Shown one piece after another: positions 1 to 6,291 of a stretch of DNA of 6,456 bases. How positions within the stretch are numbered: position 1 is the first letter of the stretch; the number at the start of each line of letters is the position of its first letter. Made by a program: the position numbers and the translations under genes. Location: assembly GCA_938040915.1 (NCBI GenBank), contig CALHZE010000032.1, positions 1 through 6,456 of the forward strand, in the 5' to 3' direction. The DNA is from an uncultured Bacteroidia bacterium. GTDB taxonomy: Bacteria > Bacteroidota > Bacteroidia > Bacteroidales > CAJPTX01. Under the pieces are notes generated by a model, which ran no database searches, was not told where the DNA came from, and saw nothing but the letters and a program-made list of their open reading frames with translations.

Positions 1-3000
1 AATGGCGTTGTCACTCACGTCACCATCCAACCCTAGGAGGCGTACATTGACTTTGCGTGCCGTACGCATCGCCACGTTCTCTATCTTCTTATCCAGCGTC
101 GTTGGGTCAGAGAGCCCCGCGGGGATGGAGGCGATCTCTTGCACGAGTGCATACCTGCCCGCGTCTTCCACTCGCAACCCAGCACTCGTAGAGGGATACG
201 TGGTGTTGTTCCGAATCTGGATCGTGACGGGGACGTTTGCCTCGTCTTCTGCCTCCGTATACTCCGCTTTTGCGCTCACTAGGGTTAGCGGGTTGGTTAC
301 GGGCACGAGGTCGACCTCGGCTACCCATCCCTCTTGCGTATCCTCGAAGTTATCTGAGTCGAAGTGGATGCGCAGCGAACCATCCTTCGAGCCCGAGACG
401 TAGACGTAGGGCGCTTGTGTGAGCTGATTGGTGAGGTCGTCGTCGAGCTGATCGGCAGGGAGTCCCGTTTCCTCGTCCCAAACGTTCAGGTCGGTGTAAA
501 TGGAGAGAATCCCGAGACGGCGTCCCGTCTTAAATTTGCGGAAGGTAACGCGCACCTTCATAGAGGGGTCTTCGGGCACGAGGGTTATGGTCGCGTCCTG
601 ACTCTTGCTATAGTTAGCGTGTAGCCCCCCGTTGTCAGTAAAGATATACTTACCCTTCCCGATGGTGTAACGAAGCTTCGGGTCTTGGGGCAACTGCTGC
701 GGGTCGTACTCACGCGGTAGGAAGTAGGAGGCGGGCATCGGGATGATATTCCCAAGGTTGCGCACCATCTCCTGCGCTTGGTTGTCTTGCGGGTAGTCGT
801 CGCCGTCGCAATCGAGGGTAAACTTCACATTGATGTCTTCGCCCTCGGGGTTGGTAGTGCTCAGGTCAACCTCATACTCCATCTGGCGGTCGTCATAAGG
901 GAGGAGTGGGGGGAGCTTCTTGCTCGAGACCCACTTCCCGTTACGGAAGAGGTTCAGCTTCAAATCCTTCTCTTCGTTCAACGAACCATTGACCAAGGTA
1001 AGGGTAAAGGTCGAGAGCCCGAGGTTTGCCCCATCGACGGGGGTCTTAGAGATGGCGAGACCGACGTCGTGCTTCCGATAAGGCTTTTCAAAGTAAATCC
1101 CTGTAATAAGGAGGCGGTCTGCGGCATAGCGGTTATAGTCGTGCCCCTCGTGTTGCAACTTGAGGGAGTGTGTCTTTCCGTCAGACTTCAACACGTAGAC
1201 AAGCTCGACGTCGGTGTCCTTCCCGTAGATGATGTCGAGCCCGCGCGCATCCTTCATCGGTTGGTCGTCCCAGAGGGCACGGAAAGCAGAGGTTTTCGGC
1301 TTGTTCTGATCGCAGGCAATGACTGCGCCGCGGATACGCAAGACGACCTCTTCGCCCACGGGGATCGCGCTCATGTCTATCTGGCAGAAACGGAGCTCGA
1401 AGACATAGTTTTTATTCTTGGGATCGAAGGCAGGCTTCGTATCGTCGTACGGGGTTTGTGCAAAAGCGTCGATATCTACCTGGAAGAGGTTACTCCCCTG
1501 CGGCACGAAGCTTTCAGAGTAAGAGTTGACGCTATACTTGCGGTGTAGCCCGTTCTTTACTGCCATGTAGGGGAGCGGCCAGTTCTGGAAGGTCTCGTTG
1601 TGCGGGAGCTTGCGAGCATCCAACTTCAACGGTGCGTAGGAGAAGAGCTGGATGGCGGGCGTACGACGCCCGATCTTGCCCTTGAAGTCATCCTCAAGCT
1701 GCGTAGCGAGCGCAACAAGCGTTTTCGGACGATCGAGATAAGGCTTTACCAGCGCAGCGATGTCCTTTTGCGTATAGTCCTTATCGATGTGCGCTACCTG
1801 TGTCCACGTTTCCGTATCGACGTCGCCGACAAGGAGGACGTACCCCTTTTCGGGTACAATAGGGGGTTGCTTCCACGAAAGCACGAACGTGCCGTCACAA
1901 CCATCGCCACGCTCAACCGACAACGATTCGGGCACGGGCGCTATGGTAAACTTCCCAGTGAGCGCCACGCCCCCCGCTTGGTCTGTGAGGCGCAACATCG
2001 CCTCTGCGGTAGCGGGCGCATTGCGCGGAATGTCAAAGCGGTAGCCCGAGTAGGAGTCTGGGAGTGTGTAGCCCTGTCCGAAGGTCTTCCCGCCGTCGTA
2101 AGAGATCTCAATCGTGGAGGGGACTTTATTCGTCGTCCAACGCGACCCGTAATTTTCTACATGGGCAATGATGATATCGCCGGGCGCATACTGGTCGCCA
2201 GCAAGGGGGGAAGTGAAGTGCATCGTCCCCTCCTCTTCAAACCACCATACGAGGACAAAGCGCTGCTTGCCGCTCGGGATGGCGGAGGCTGTCACCTTCA
2301 CATCGAGGGAGCTCTTTCCCGCAAGCTCTTGGGTGGTAAAGGTGACCTGCTCTTGGTTATTGAGGTGGTCTTCTTTGCGTGTCGCGGGTTTAGAAACTTC
2401 GCCCTTGGCAGGATTGCAAACCCAGGGGCGGAGACCATTGACCGTCAAGTCAAGGTCGTTGATGAGCGCCTTATCGCCCCATGTATAGACCTTTTTCGCC
2501 GTGGTATCGTTCCATGCGATCATCACGCGCGCTTGCTTTGCCCCAGCGGGCACGGGGATAGAGAAGGTCTTCGTCTCCCCTTGCTTGAGGGTGAGATCCT
2601 CGTCATCCTTGTAGTAACCCCGTTCGAGGGCAAGCACCATCTTTTCCGAATTGAGAAGCCCGTAGCCGTACTTATAGTCAGGCCCTTCGACGCCCGCATC
2701 GGTAGCAGTATTCATAGCGAGGGCACGCAAGAGATCCGCACGCGGGGTGCGGTCTGCATGAAGCTGTTTGTAACGCTGGGTGACGAGCGCCAAGTTTCCC
2801 GAAACGGTGGGGCACGCCATAGAGGTACCGGTCTTGGTAGACGACCCAGCAAAGACGTTGGTACTCAACACCCCTACCCCTTTAGCAACCACGTGTGGCG
2901 CAAGACGTCCGTCGTCAAGAGGACCACAGGAGCTAAACTCCCCTAACCGACCGATAAGGTCACACGCCCCGACAAAGAAGGAGTTCTTGGCGCGGTTCGG

Positions 3001-3060
3001 GATAGTGCCATACTGCTTTTCGCCGTAGTGTGCAAGGACGCTGTCGACACACCCCTGCCC
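1..3060 (-). CDS. C-terminal part of S8 peptidase: Ser block, jelly-roll, Ig/FN3-like, CARDB-like and CUB domains (runs off window)
   Basis: Reading + strand triplets from base 1, no TTA, CTA or TCA occurs in this register up to 3324, so the minus frame is open to the window edge. Recognisable protease begins near 3060 with GQGCVDSVLAHYGEKQYG, followed by AKNSFFVGACD and the Ser block GTSMACPTVSG. A beta jelly-roll with the conserved stretch NDLDLTVNG lies at about 2640-2222. An Ig-like unit with an Asp-box-like SYDGGKTF spans about 2220-1935, followed by an FN3-like unit at about 1935-1630 and a beta-rich region (NETFQNWPLPY) at about 1610-1090. A CARDB-like unit (HDVGLAIS) covers about 1075-770, a CUB domain about 660-303, and another CARDB-like unit begins below 290. 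The first in-frame ATG is the Met of GTSMACP at 2820, so this stretch has no proper start and depends on the upstream frames. Confidence 0.8.
303..660 (-). other. CUB domain of the S8 peptidase
   Basis: The translated block begins near FTDNGGLHANYS, continues with ATITLVPEDPS, VRVTFRKF and LSIYTD, and closes with GSLRIHFDSDNF and GWVAEVDLV. That is the strand order and spacing of bacterial CUB domains, with the D-x-GG-x-x-x-NY opening, the L-x-I-Y-x-D middle and the GW-x-A closing strand. CUB domains are extracellular beta-sandwich binding modules. In secreted bacterial proteases they are thought to help in substrate or partner binding. The cysteines common in animal CUB domains are absent here, as is usual for bacterial ones. 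Confidence 0.7.
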
Positions 3061-3842
3061 AACTTCACGTTGTGTTCTTGCTCTTTGGTCAAAATCAAGG
3101 CGCACAAAGCCGGTGTCAAGGTCAGTGCCACAAAGGCAGAGAACAAGATGCTCGATGCCATCGTGATGGAGAACTGGCGGTAGAACATACACATCTGCCC
3201 GAGGGGAAGACCGTAGGAGTTCTGCGTGAGGGTAATCCCATTCTCGCGGTGGCACTTTTCCATTTCCTGCCACTCTTGCACCTCGTCGGAGGAGCTGGAG
3301 AAGTTCCACGACCACGCGGTAGCCTTAGGCGCCATCCCGCGTGCCAAGGGGTCGCTCATCCCAGAGCCGAGCACGGTTCCCGCCACGTGCGTACCGTGCA
3401 ACTCGCCCCCTTGCCAGAGCTGATACTCGCGGCGCGTGACGCGGTCACCAAAGTCAGGACTATAGACGACGTTACCGTCCCAGATGCCGACGCGTACGCC
3501 CTCACCCGTGAGGTTACGTCCGCCCAAAGCGCTCGGGACAGAAAGCACGTTCGCATGAGAAAGGCTCGCCCCCGTATGGTTCAACAGGGTTGCGGGCGCA
3601 GGTGCGGGCGCTACGCTGAGCACCCACGGATGGGTAGCCAACGCCACGAGCGCCGTACGCGGCAACTCGCAGGAGGCTACGCGCCAATCCGCACCTTCTG
3701 TGCCCCGAGGGCGCGCAGGGTCTTCTCTACGGCTTGGTCTGTCACGTTGTGTGCGTAGGTGATTTCGAGCTTTGCCGTACGCTCGTCCACCTGACACCAA
3801 TCGGGGAGGGTGGGTGCGGTGAGCAACTCGGCGATTTTCCAC
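2943..3842 (-). CDS. Middle fragment of S8 peptidase (Asp and His blocks) running into an RND-pump segment
   Basis: This 299-codon frame is a composite. From the ATG at 3842 to about 3700 it is out of frame with the propeptide and is noise, so that ATG is not a real start. From about 3690 to 3192 it is authentic protease: the end of the propeptide (SCELPRTALVALATHPW), the Asp block (TGEGVRVGIWDGN), the His block (GGELHGTHVAGTVLGSG) and the substrate-binding stretch ITLTQNSYG. From about 3190 to 3061 it becomes the RND transporter sequence (FYRQFSITMASS, LTLTPALCALIL). After that it reads the protease out of frame (GVSTASLHTT) to the stop at 2943. The catalytic Ser block is absent from this frame. 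It would not yield an active protease. Confidence 0.75.
   Translation of the reverse strand: MENRRVAHRTHPPRLVSGGRAYGKARNHLRTQRDRPSRREDPARPRGTEGADWRVASCELPRTALVALATHPWVLSVAPAPAPATLLNHTGASLSHANVLSVPSALGGRNLTGEGVRVGIWDGNVVYSPDFGDRVTRREYQLWQGGELHGTHVAGTVLGSGMSDPLARGMAPKATAWSWNFSSSSDEVQEWQEMEKCHRENGITLTQNSYGLPLGQMCMFYRQFSITMASSILFSAFVALTLTPALCALILTKEQEHNVKLGRGVSTASLHTTAKSSMALSRTAPRTPSLSGRVTLSVG
3061..3190 (-). other. Fragment of an RND (AcrB/HAE1-type) multidrug efflux transporter gene embedded in the S8 peptidase gene
   Basis: The roughly 43 codons read MFYRQFSITMASS, then an all-hydrophobic run, then VALTLTPALCALILTKEQEH. In family knowledge, the IYRQFSIT and LTPALCA stretches are hallmarks of RND pumps, and the same block occurs in E. 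coli AcrB in the membrane part before the central cytoplasmic helix. No S8 peptidase domain carries such a segment. The fragment is on the same strand as the protease, in frame with it on the upstream side (ITLTQNSYG, LPLGQMC) and out of frame on the downstream side (GQGCVDSVL resumes one frame over). It seems to replace the protease block that would hold the oxyanion-hole Asn, instead of being added to it. The edges are approximate, about 10 bases either way. It could be a genuine recombination or conversion event, or an assembly chimera. The donor gene is not in the window. Confidence 0.85.
3677..3720 (-). other. Frameshift site joining propeptide and catalytic frames
   Basis: The upstream frame reads LRALGAQKVRIGA then stop. 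The frame two bases on (equivalent to minus one) reads DWRVASCELPRT, which is the expected continuation. Restoring one base around the CC at 3689-3690 (+ strand) would give KVRDWRVASC with no stop, so a one-base deletion there explains the break economically. The exact position cannot be fixed without a homologue. The short C-run makes a sequencing or assembly slip as plausible as a true mutation. Confidence 0.65.
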
Positions 3843-4207
3843 TCAGCCGCCACGGGGAGGACGGAGCGGAGCGTCGTAGCGCGAAATGCCTTCGCGGGGT
3901 TTACTCCCTCGGGGAGGGTCGCCCAATAGGCTCGGTTACCGAGATAGTCGCCCAAGACGAGCCCTTTGGCAGCCAACGCCGCGCGTTCGCCCTCAGAGGG
4001 GATGGCGGTGAGTTGTACCAAGACGTTGTGTCGTTTGCCGACCGCCGTGCCAAGATCTTGTGCTTTCGCCCCTCGCGTGGGGTGTGCCACATTGTCTGGC
4101 AAAGGCACTGTGTACCGACCTAGCTGCACATACTCCTGTGCCGCGGCAGTGAGCGCACTCAGCAGCGCGAGACAGAAGAGGGCGCTATAAAACCTAATGA
4201 GCCTCAT
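3677..4207 (-). CDS. N-terminal fragment of S8 peptidase: signal peptide and propeptide (176 aa)
   Basis: The fragment starts with MRLIRFYSALFCLALLSAL, a basic n-region followed by a hydrophobic core. A likely signal-peptidase I cut follows AAA near residue 23, before QEYVQLG. The rest resembles the propeptide of Bacteroidota S8 proteases: a stretch around NVLVQLTAIPSEGER, then LGDYLGNRAYWATLP, ending in LRALGAQKVR. Such propeptides normally act as a folding chaperone and inhibitor. The ATG at 4207 is favoured because the signal peptide begins there and AGAGG lies 6 nt upstream (4214-4218). The frame ends at a TAG at 3677-3679. The neighbouring frame continues the family sequence with DWRVASCELPRTALVALATHPW, so this stop is the product of a one-base loss and not the natural end. 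Alone, the fragment would be an exported peptide with no catalytic residues. Confidence 0.8.
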   Translation of the reverse strand: MRLIRFYSALFCLALLSALTAAAQEYVQLGRYTVPLPDNVAHPTRGAKAQDLGTAVGKRHNVLVQLTAIPSEGERAALAAKGLVLGDYLGNRAYWATLPEGVNPAKAFRATTLRSVLPVAAEWKIAELLTAPTLPDWCQVDERTAKLEITYAHNVTDQAVEKTLRALGAQKVRIGA

Positions 4208-4213
4208 CTAAAA

Positions 4214-4218
4214 CCTCT
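4214..4218 (-). promoter_or_regulatory. Ribosome binding site of the S8 peptidase gene
   Basis: On the minus strand AGAGG sits 6 nt before the ATG at 4207, inside an A-rich leader (AAAATAAAAAGAGG). It supports this start codon. A-rich leaders are typical of Bacteroidota. Confidence 0.55.
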
Positions 4219-4233
4219 TTTTATTTTAAGATG

Positions 4234-4396
4234 TTACGTCCCCATGATGGGGACAGAGTCTACTTTTCCGACCGCAGCAAAAGTAGGTATACTCAACATT
4301 TTACTCACCCTGCTTATTTATAATGCCCAAAAGAGCAGCGCGACAAAAGCACGTCTCAATGGTAATTATGGGATGAGCTGCAGCGCAGCACACCAT
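4234..4396 (-). repeat. Hairpin-rich intergenic element with two micro-ORFs, upstream of the S8 peptidase gene
   Basis: Two perfect inverted repeats stand side by side. GTCCCCA/TGGGGAC has a 3-nt loop (4238-4254), and CTACTTTT/AAAAGTAG has an 11-nt loop (4260-4286). On the minus strand two small frames abut: 4396-4301 (31 codons, starts MVCCAAAHPI, ends INKQGE) and 4299-4234 (21 codons, starts MLSIPTFAAV, ends VPIMGT). The stop of the first is separated by one base from the ATG of the second, which has an AGGG stretch upstream. The second frame spans both hairpins. I have a vague impression of similar short translations from other Bacteroidales intergenic regions, which would suggest a dispersed element, but only one copy is in the window. 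The micro-ORFs are not claimed as real genes. Confidence 0.4.
4278..4285 (-). promoter_or_regulatory. Candidate -7 promoter element for the S8 peptidase gene
   Basis: The minus strand reads TACTTTTG, matching the Bacteroidota -7 consensus TAnnTTTG. Transcription would start a few bases downstream and give a leader of roughly 60-65 nt before the ATG at 4207, containing the hairpin at 4238-4254. No good -33 TTG-type element is found at the usual distance upstream. The motif also forms most of one arm of an inverted repeat, so the match could be incidental to that structure. Confidence 0.4.
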
Positions 4397-4480
4397 AATA
4401 TTTGATGAATCGTAAACACGACTTTCGCCACTATTAGCGTTTTTGCTTGGCGGGGCTAATTTAGAATCCTTGTCCCCCTA

Positions 4481-4559
4481 TTTCCCTAAGTAAGGGGGCT
4501 TAGCTCAGTCAAGGTCTACAAGGAGTTTTCCCTACCTTTGTAAGGTAACAAAGTAAGGG
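4481..4559 (+). repeat. Paired direct repeats TTTCCCTA and AAGTAAGGG flanking the promoter region
   Basis: TTTCCCTA occurs at 4481-4488 and again at 4527-4534. AAGTAAGGG occurs at 4488-4496 and again at 4551-4559. In the left copy the two units overlap by one base. In the right copy they are held apart by the promoter palindrome. A weaker hairpin CCCCCT/AGGGGG (4474-4479 with 4493-4498) overlaps the left copy. The function is unknown. A duplicated operator or a remnant of local duplication are both possible. Confidence 0.4.
4527..4553 (+). promoter_or_regulatory. Candidate promoter with nested palindrome for the AAA-ATPase/PD-(D/E)XK gene
   Basis: TACCTTTG at 4533-4540 matches the Bacteroidota -7 consensus TAnnTTTG and lies 29 bases before the ATG at 4570, so the leader would be short. 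The motif is inside two overlapping inverted repeats: TACCTT/AAGGTA around TGT (4533-4547), and CTTTGT/ACAAAG around a 6-nt spacer (4536-4553). A repressor site or a structured leader is possible. No -33 TTG-type element is clear at the usual spacing. Confidence 0.5.
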
Positions 4560-4569
4560 AGTAGAGAAG

Positions 4570-6180
4570 ATGAGCACACCACGACGTTTACCGCTGGGGA
4601 TACAGACCTTTGAAGAAATTCGTCAGCGAGGGCTGCGTTACGTAGACAAGACCCCGTACATTGCGAGCTTCATCAGTTCTAGTCTCAAGTACGTCTTTCT
4701 AAGCCGTCCGCACCGTTTTGGCAAGAGCCTTTTCACCTCAACACTAAAAGCCTATTTTGAAGGGAAAAAGGAGCTCTTCGACGGACTCTACCTCGAACAC
4801 GCCGAGCCACAGCTCGCCCAGCAAGCGCAACGCGAAGCGTGGGAATCCTTCCCCGTACTTTACTTCCAGCTGAATGGTATAGACTATAGCTACGACGAAG
4901 CGCTCAGCAAGGCGCTCATGGCTCAAATGCGAACTTTAGAAGCCCAATGGGGAATCGAAGGGGAAGAGGATACGAGCCCCGACATTCGGTTTACGTACCT
5001 CATCCAAACGCTCTTTCAAAAAACAAAGCAACAGATGGTGGTGCTCATCGACGAGTATGACAAGCCCCTTCTAGAGACCTTCGATGCCCCAGAGCGCAAC
5101 GGGCGCTTTCGTACCCAACTCAAGTCCTTTTACGAGGTATTGAAGAAAAGCGATGCCTACATCCACTTTGCCTTCCTGACGGGGATTACTAAGTTCAGTA
5201 AAATCGTGCTGTTCAGTGGACTTAATAATTTAGTAGACATTACTTTGGAAGACAACTATTCGGCAATTTGTGGTTTTACCGAAGAGGAGCTTACCTCGCA
5301 CTTCGCTGCTGAGATAGAGAAGCTTGCGACGAAGTATCAGCAGACCATAGAAGAGGCTCGCGCCAAGCTGAAAAAGAACTATGACGGCTATCGCTTCTCT
5401 GGCAATGGCGTGAATGTCTACAATCCGTTTAGCCTACTCAATGTGCTAGCCTTTAGCAATTATAAATACTACTGGTTTGAGACGGCTACGCCTGCCTTCT
5501 TGGTAAGCTATCTCAAGCAGATCAACTATTTCGTGCCTGAGCTTAAGGACGGGGTCGAGATAGACGAAGGGGCATTGCAAGACTTCCGTATCGGGGGGGC
5601 GAACCCGCTGCCGCTCCTCTTCCAATCGGGCTATTTAACCATAAAGGACTACGAACCATTCGATTATATTTATACCCTCCGCTATCCGAACGAGGAGGTG
5701 AAGTATGGTTTCCTGCGGACGCTCCTTATGGGGTATTACCCGACAGTCTTAGACGCAGCAGTGGACGTGCGCCGCTTCCGAGAAGAGATCTTGCGGGGCG
5801 ATGTCGACGCCTTTATGCAGCGGCTCACCTCGATTATCTCTGGCATCCCCTACGGGGACTTCTCTCGTGCCCCAGAGCCTTACTACGAGCGGGACGGGCA
5901 GGTGGCAGTGTTTCTGGTCTTCTTGCTCATGGGGCAGTTTATCCAGACCGAGGTTCATAACCACGTGGGGCGTGCCGACGCGGTAGTACACACGCCCGAG
6001 ATAGTCTACGTCTTCGAGTTTAAGCTAGATGGTTTGGGGACGCCCGAGGAGGCGCTACAACAGATCGAGGCGAGGGGGTATGCCCTTCCCTACCAAGGGG
6101 GCGACAAGCAGGTGGTCTGCGTAGGCGTAGCCTTCAGCAAGGAAAAGAAGACTATCGCCTCTTGGCTGGTGAAACGCTAG
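4570..6180 (+). CDS. AAA-ATPase-like / PD-(D/E)XK nuclease-like protein (DUF1703 type), 536 aa
   Basis: The N-terminal half fits the AAA-ATPase-like family (Pfam AAA-ATPase_like). RYVDKTPYI lies near residue 23, the Walker A-like loop is SRPHRFGKS at 45-53, Walker B is VVLIDEYDKP at 157-166, and FLTGITKFSK lies near 202-211 followed by FSGLNNLVDIT. YDGYRFS at 271-277 is also typical. The C-terminal part fits PDDEXK_9 (formerly DUF1703): GRAD with Asp470, EFK with Glu483 and Lys485, then an ALQQIEARGY helix at 495-504. All catalytic positions of a PD-(D/E)XK fold are present, and the length is normal for the family. The protein is cytoplasmic, with no signal peptide or membrane segment. The ATG at 4570 gives the usual MSTPRRLPLGIQTFEEIR beginning, with a purine-rich GGGAGTAGAGAAG just upstream. 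The family is often present in many copies per Bacteroidota genome. Its real substrate and role, including whether it cuts DNA or takes part in defence, are not established. It stands alone here, divergent from the protease gene. Confidence 0.93.
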   Translation: MSTPRRLPLGIQTFEEIRQRGLRYVDKTPYIASFISSSLKYVFLSRPHRFGKSLFTSTLKAYFEGKKELFDGLYLEHAEPQLAQQAQREAWESFPVLYFQLNGIDYSYDEALSKALMAQMRTLEAQWGIEGEEDTSPDIRFTYLIQTLFQKTKQQMVVLIDEYDKPLLETFDAPERNGRFRTQLKSFYEVLKKSDAYIHFAFLTGITKFSKIVLFSGLNNLVDITLEDNYSAICGFTEEELTSHFAAEIEKLATKYQQTIEEARAKLKKNYDGYRFSGNGVNVYNPFSLLNVLAFSNYKYYWFETATPAFLVSYLKQINYFVPELKDGVEIDEGALQDFRIGGANPLPLLFQSGYLTIKDYEPFDYIYTLRYPNEEVKYGFLRTLLMGYYPTVLDAAVDVRRFREEILRGDVDAFMQRLTSIISGIPYGDFSRAPEPYYERDGQVAVFLVFLLMGQFIQTEVHNHVGRADAVVHTPEIVYVFEFKLDGLGTPEEALQQIEARGYALPYQGGDKQVVCVGVAFSKEKKTIASWLVKR

Positions 6181-6187
6181 GCGGGGG

Positions 6188-6202
6188 CGGGCGTACAGCC
6201 CG
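6188..6202 (+). repeat. Short hairpin just after the stop codon
   Basis: CGGGC/GCCCG with a 5-nt loop lies 7 nt past the stop at 6180. It is GC-rich but no T-run follows, so it is a weak terminator candidate at most and may only protect the 3' end of the message. Confidence 0.3.
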
Positions 6203-6229
6203 TGGCTGAGTAGGGATGAGACGGTTTAG

Positions 6230-6291
6230 AGGCGACGAGTGTTGCTAGCCTAGGGTAAGACCTTGAGAAGCTGTGCTCGTCGCCTTCATTT
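6230..6291 (+). terminator. Terminator-like long stem-loop downstream of the AAA-ATPase/PD-(D/E)XK gene
   Basis: AGGCGACGAG (6230-6239) pairs perfectly with CTCGTCGCCT (6276-6285), and a G-U pair extends the base of the stem. TCATTTTT follows at 6286-6291 and beyond. The loop is unusually long for an intrinsic terminator (36 nt) but holds a small inner hairpin, AGGGT AAG ACCTT. It begins about 50 nt after the stop codon. A structured RNA or a repeat element with a similar shape are alternatives. Confidence 0.5.

Larger units (their letters stand above)
1..4207 (-). pseudogene. Secreted S8 (subtilisin-like) serine peptidase gene, multidomain, broken twice, 3' end outside window
   Basis: This is a single gene read leftward in three successive frames. 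The order is signal peptide, propeptide, S8 catalytic domain, jelly-roll region, Ig- and FN3-like regions, CARDB-like domain, CUB domain and a further beta domain cut by the window edge. All three S8 triad residues are visible: Asp in GIWDGN (codon 3477-3479), His in HGTHVAG (3396-3398) and Ser in GTSMACP (2821-2823). The first two lie in one frame and the Ser in another. Break 1 is a one-base slip around 3680-3700. Break 2 is a roughly 130-bp RND efflux-pump segment at about 3061-3190 that replaces protease sequence. About 1,400 codons lie in the window and the stop is not reached. Large Bacteroidota proteases of this design are usually exported and surface-bound or released, often by the type IX system. 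The C-terminal sorting domain that would show this is outside the window, so that route is inferred. The flanking parts look undecayed, so a recent lesion or an assembly error is more likely than an old pseudogene. Confidence 0.85.

Noticed and set aside
2040..2060. SYDGGKTF as evidence of a sialidase
   Set aside because: A single Asp-box-like motif also occurs in Ig-like and other beta domains. There is no repeated Asp-box series or sialidase catalytic site.
778..2946. Long plus-strand open frames (778-1548 and 1600-2946)
   Set aside because: They are codon-aligned antisense shadows of the minus-strand protease frame, which has clear S8, jelly-roll and CUB homology. The plus-strand translations show no recognisable domain.
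3030..3758. Plus-strand open frame of 242 codons
   Set aside because: It is antisense to the Asp/His part of the protease and to the RND fragment. It has no domain match and no ribosome binding site of note.
3842..3842. ATG at 3842 (minus strand) as the start of a separate protease gene
   Set aside because: The first 45 or so codons from it are basic, low-complexity noise out of frame with the propeptide, and real protease sequence begins only around 3690.
3677..4207. The 176-residue N-terminal frame as a complete small secreted protein
   Set aside because: Its sequence matches an S8 propeptide, and the expected continuation lies in the adjacent frame immediately after the slip.
4323..4376. 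Plus-strand 17-codon frame starting MPKRAARQKH
   Set aside because: It is too short, has no ribosome binding site of note, and lies opposite the minus-strand micro-ORF region. Nothing supports translation.
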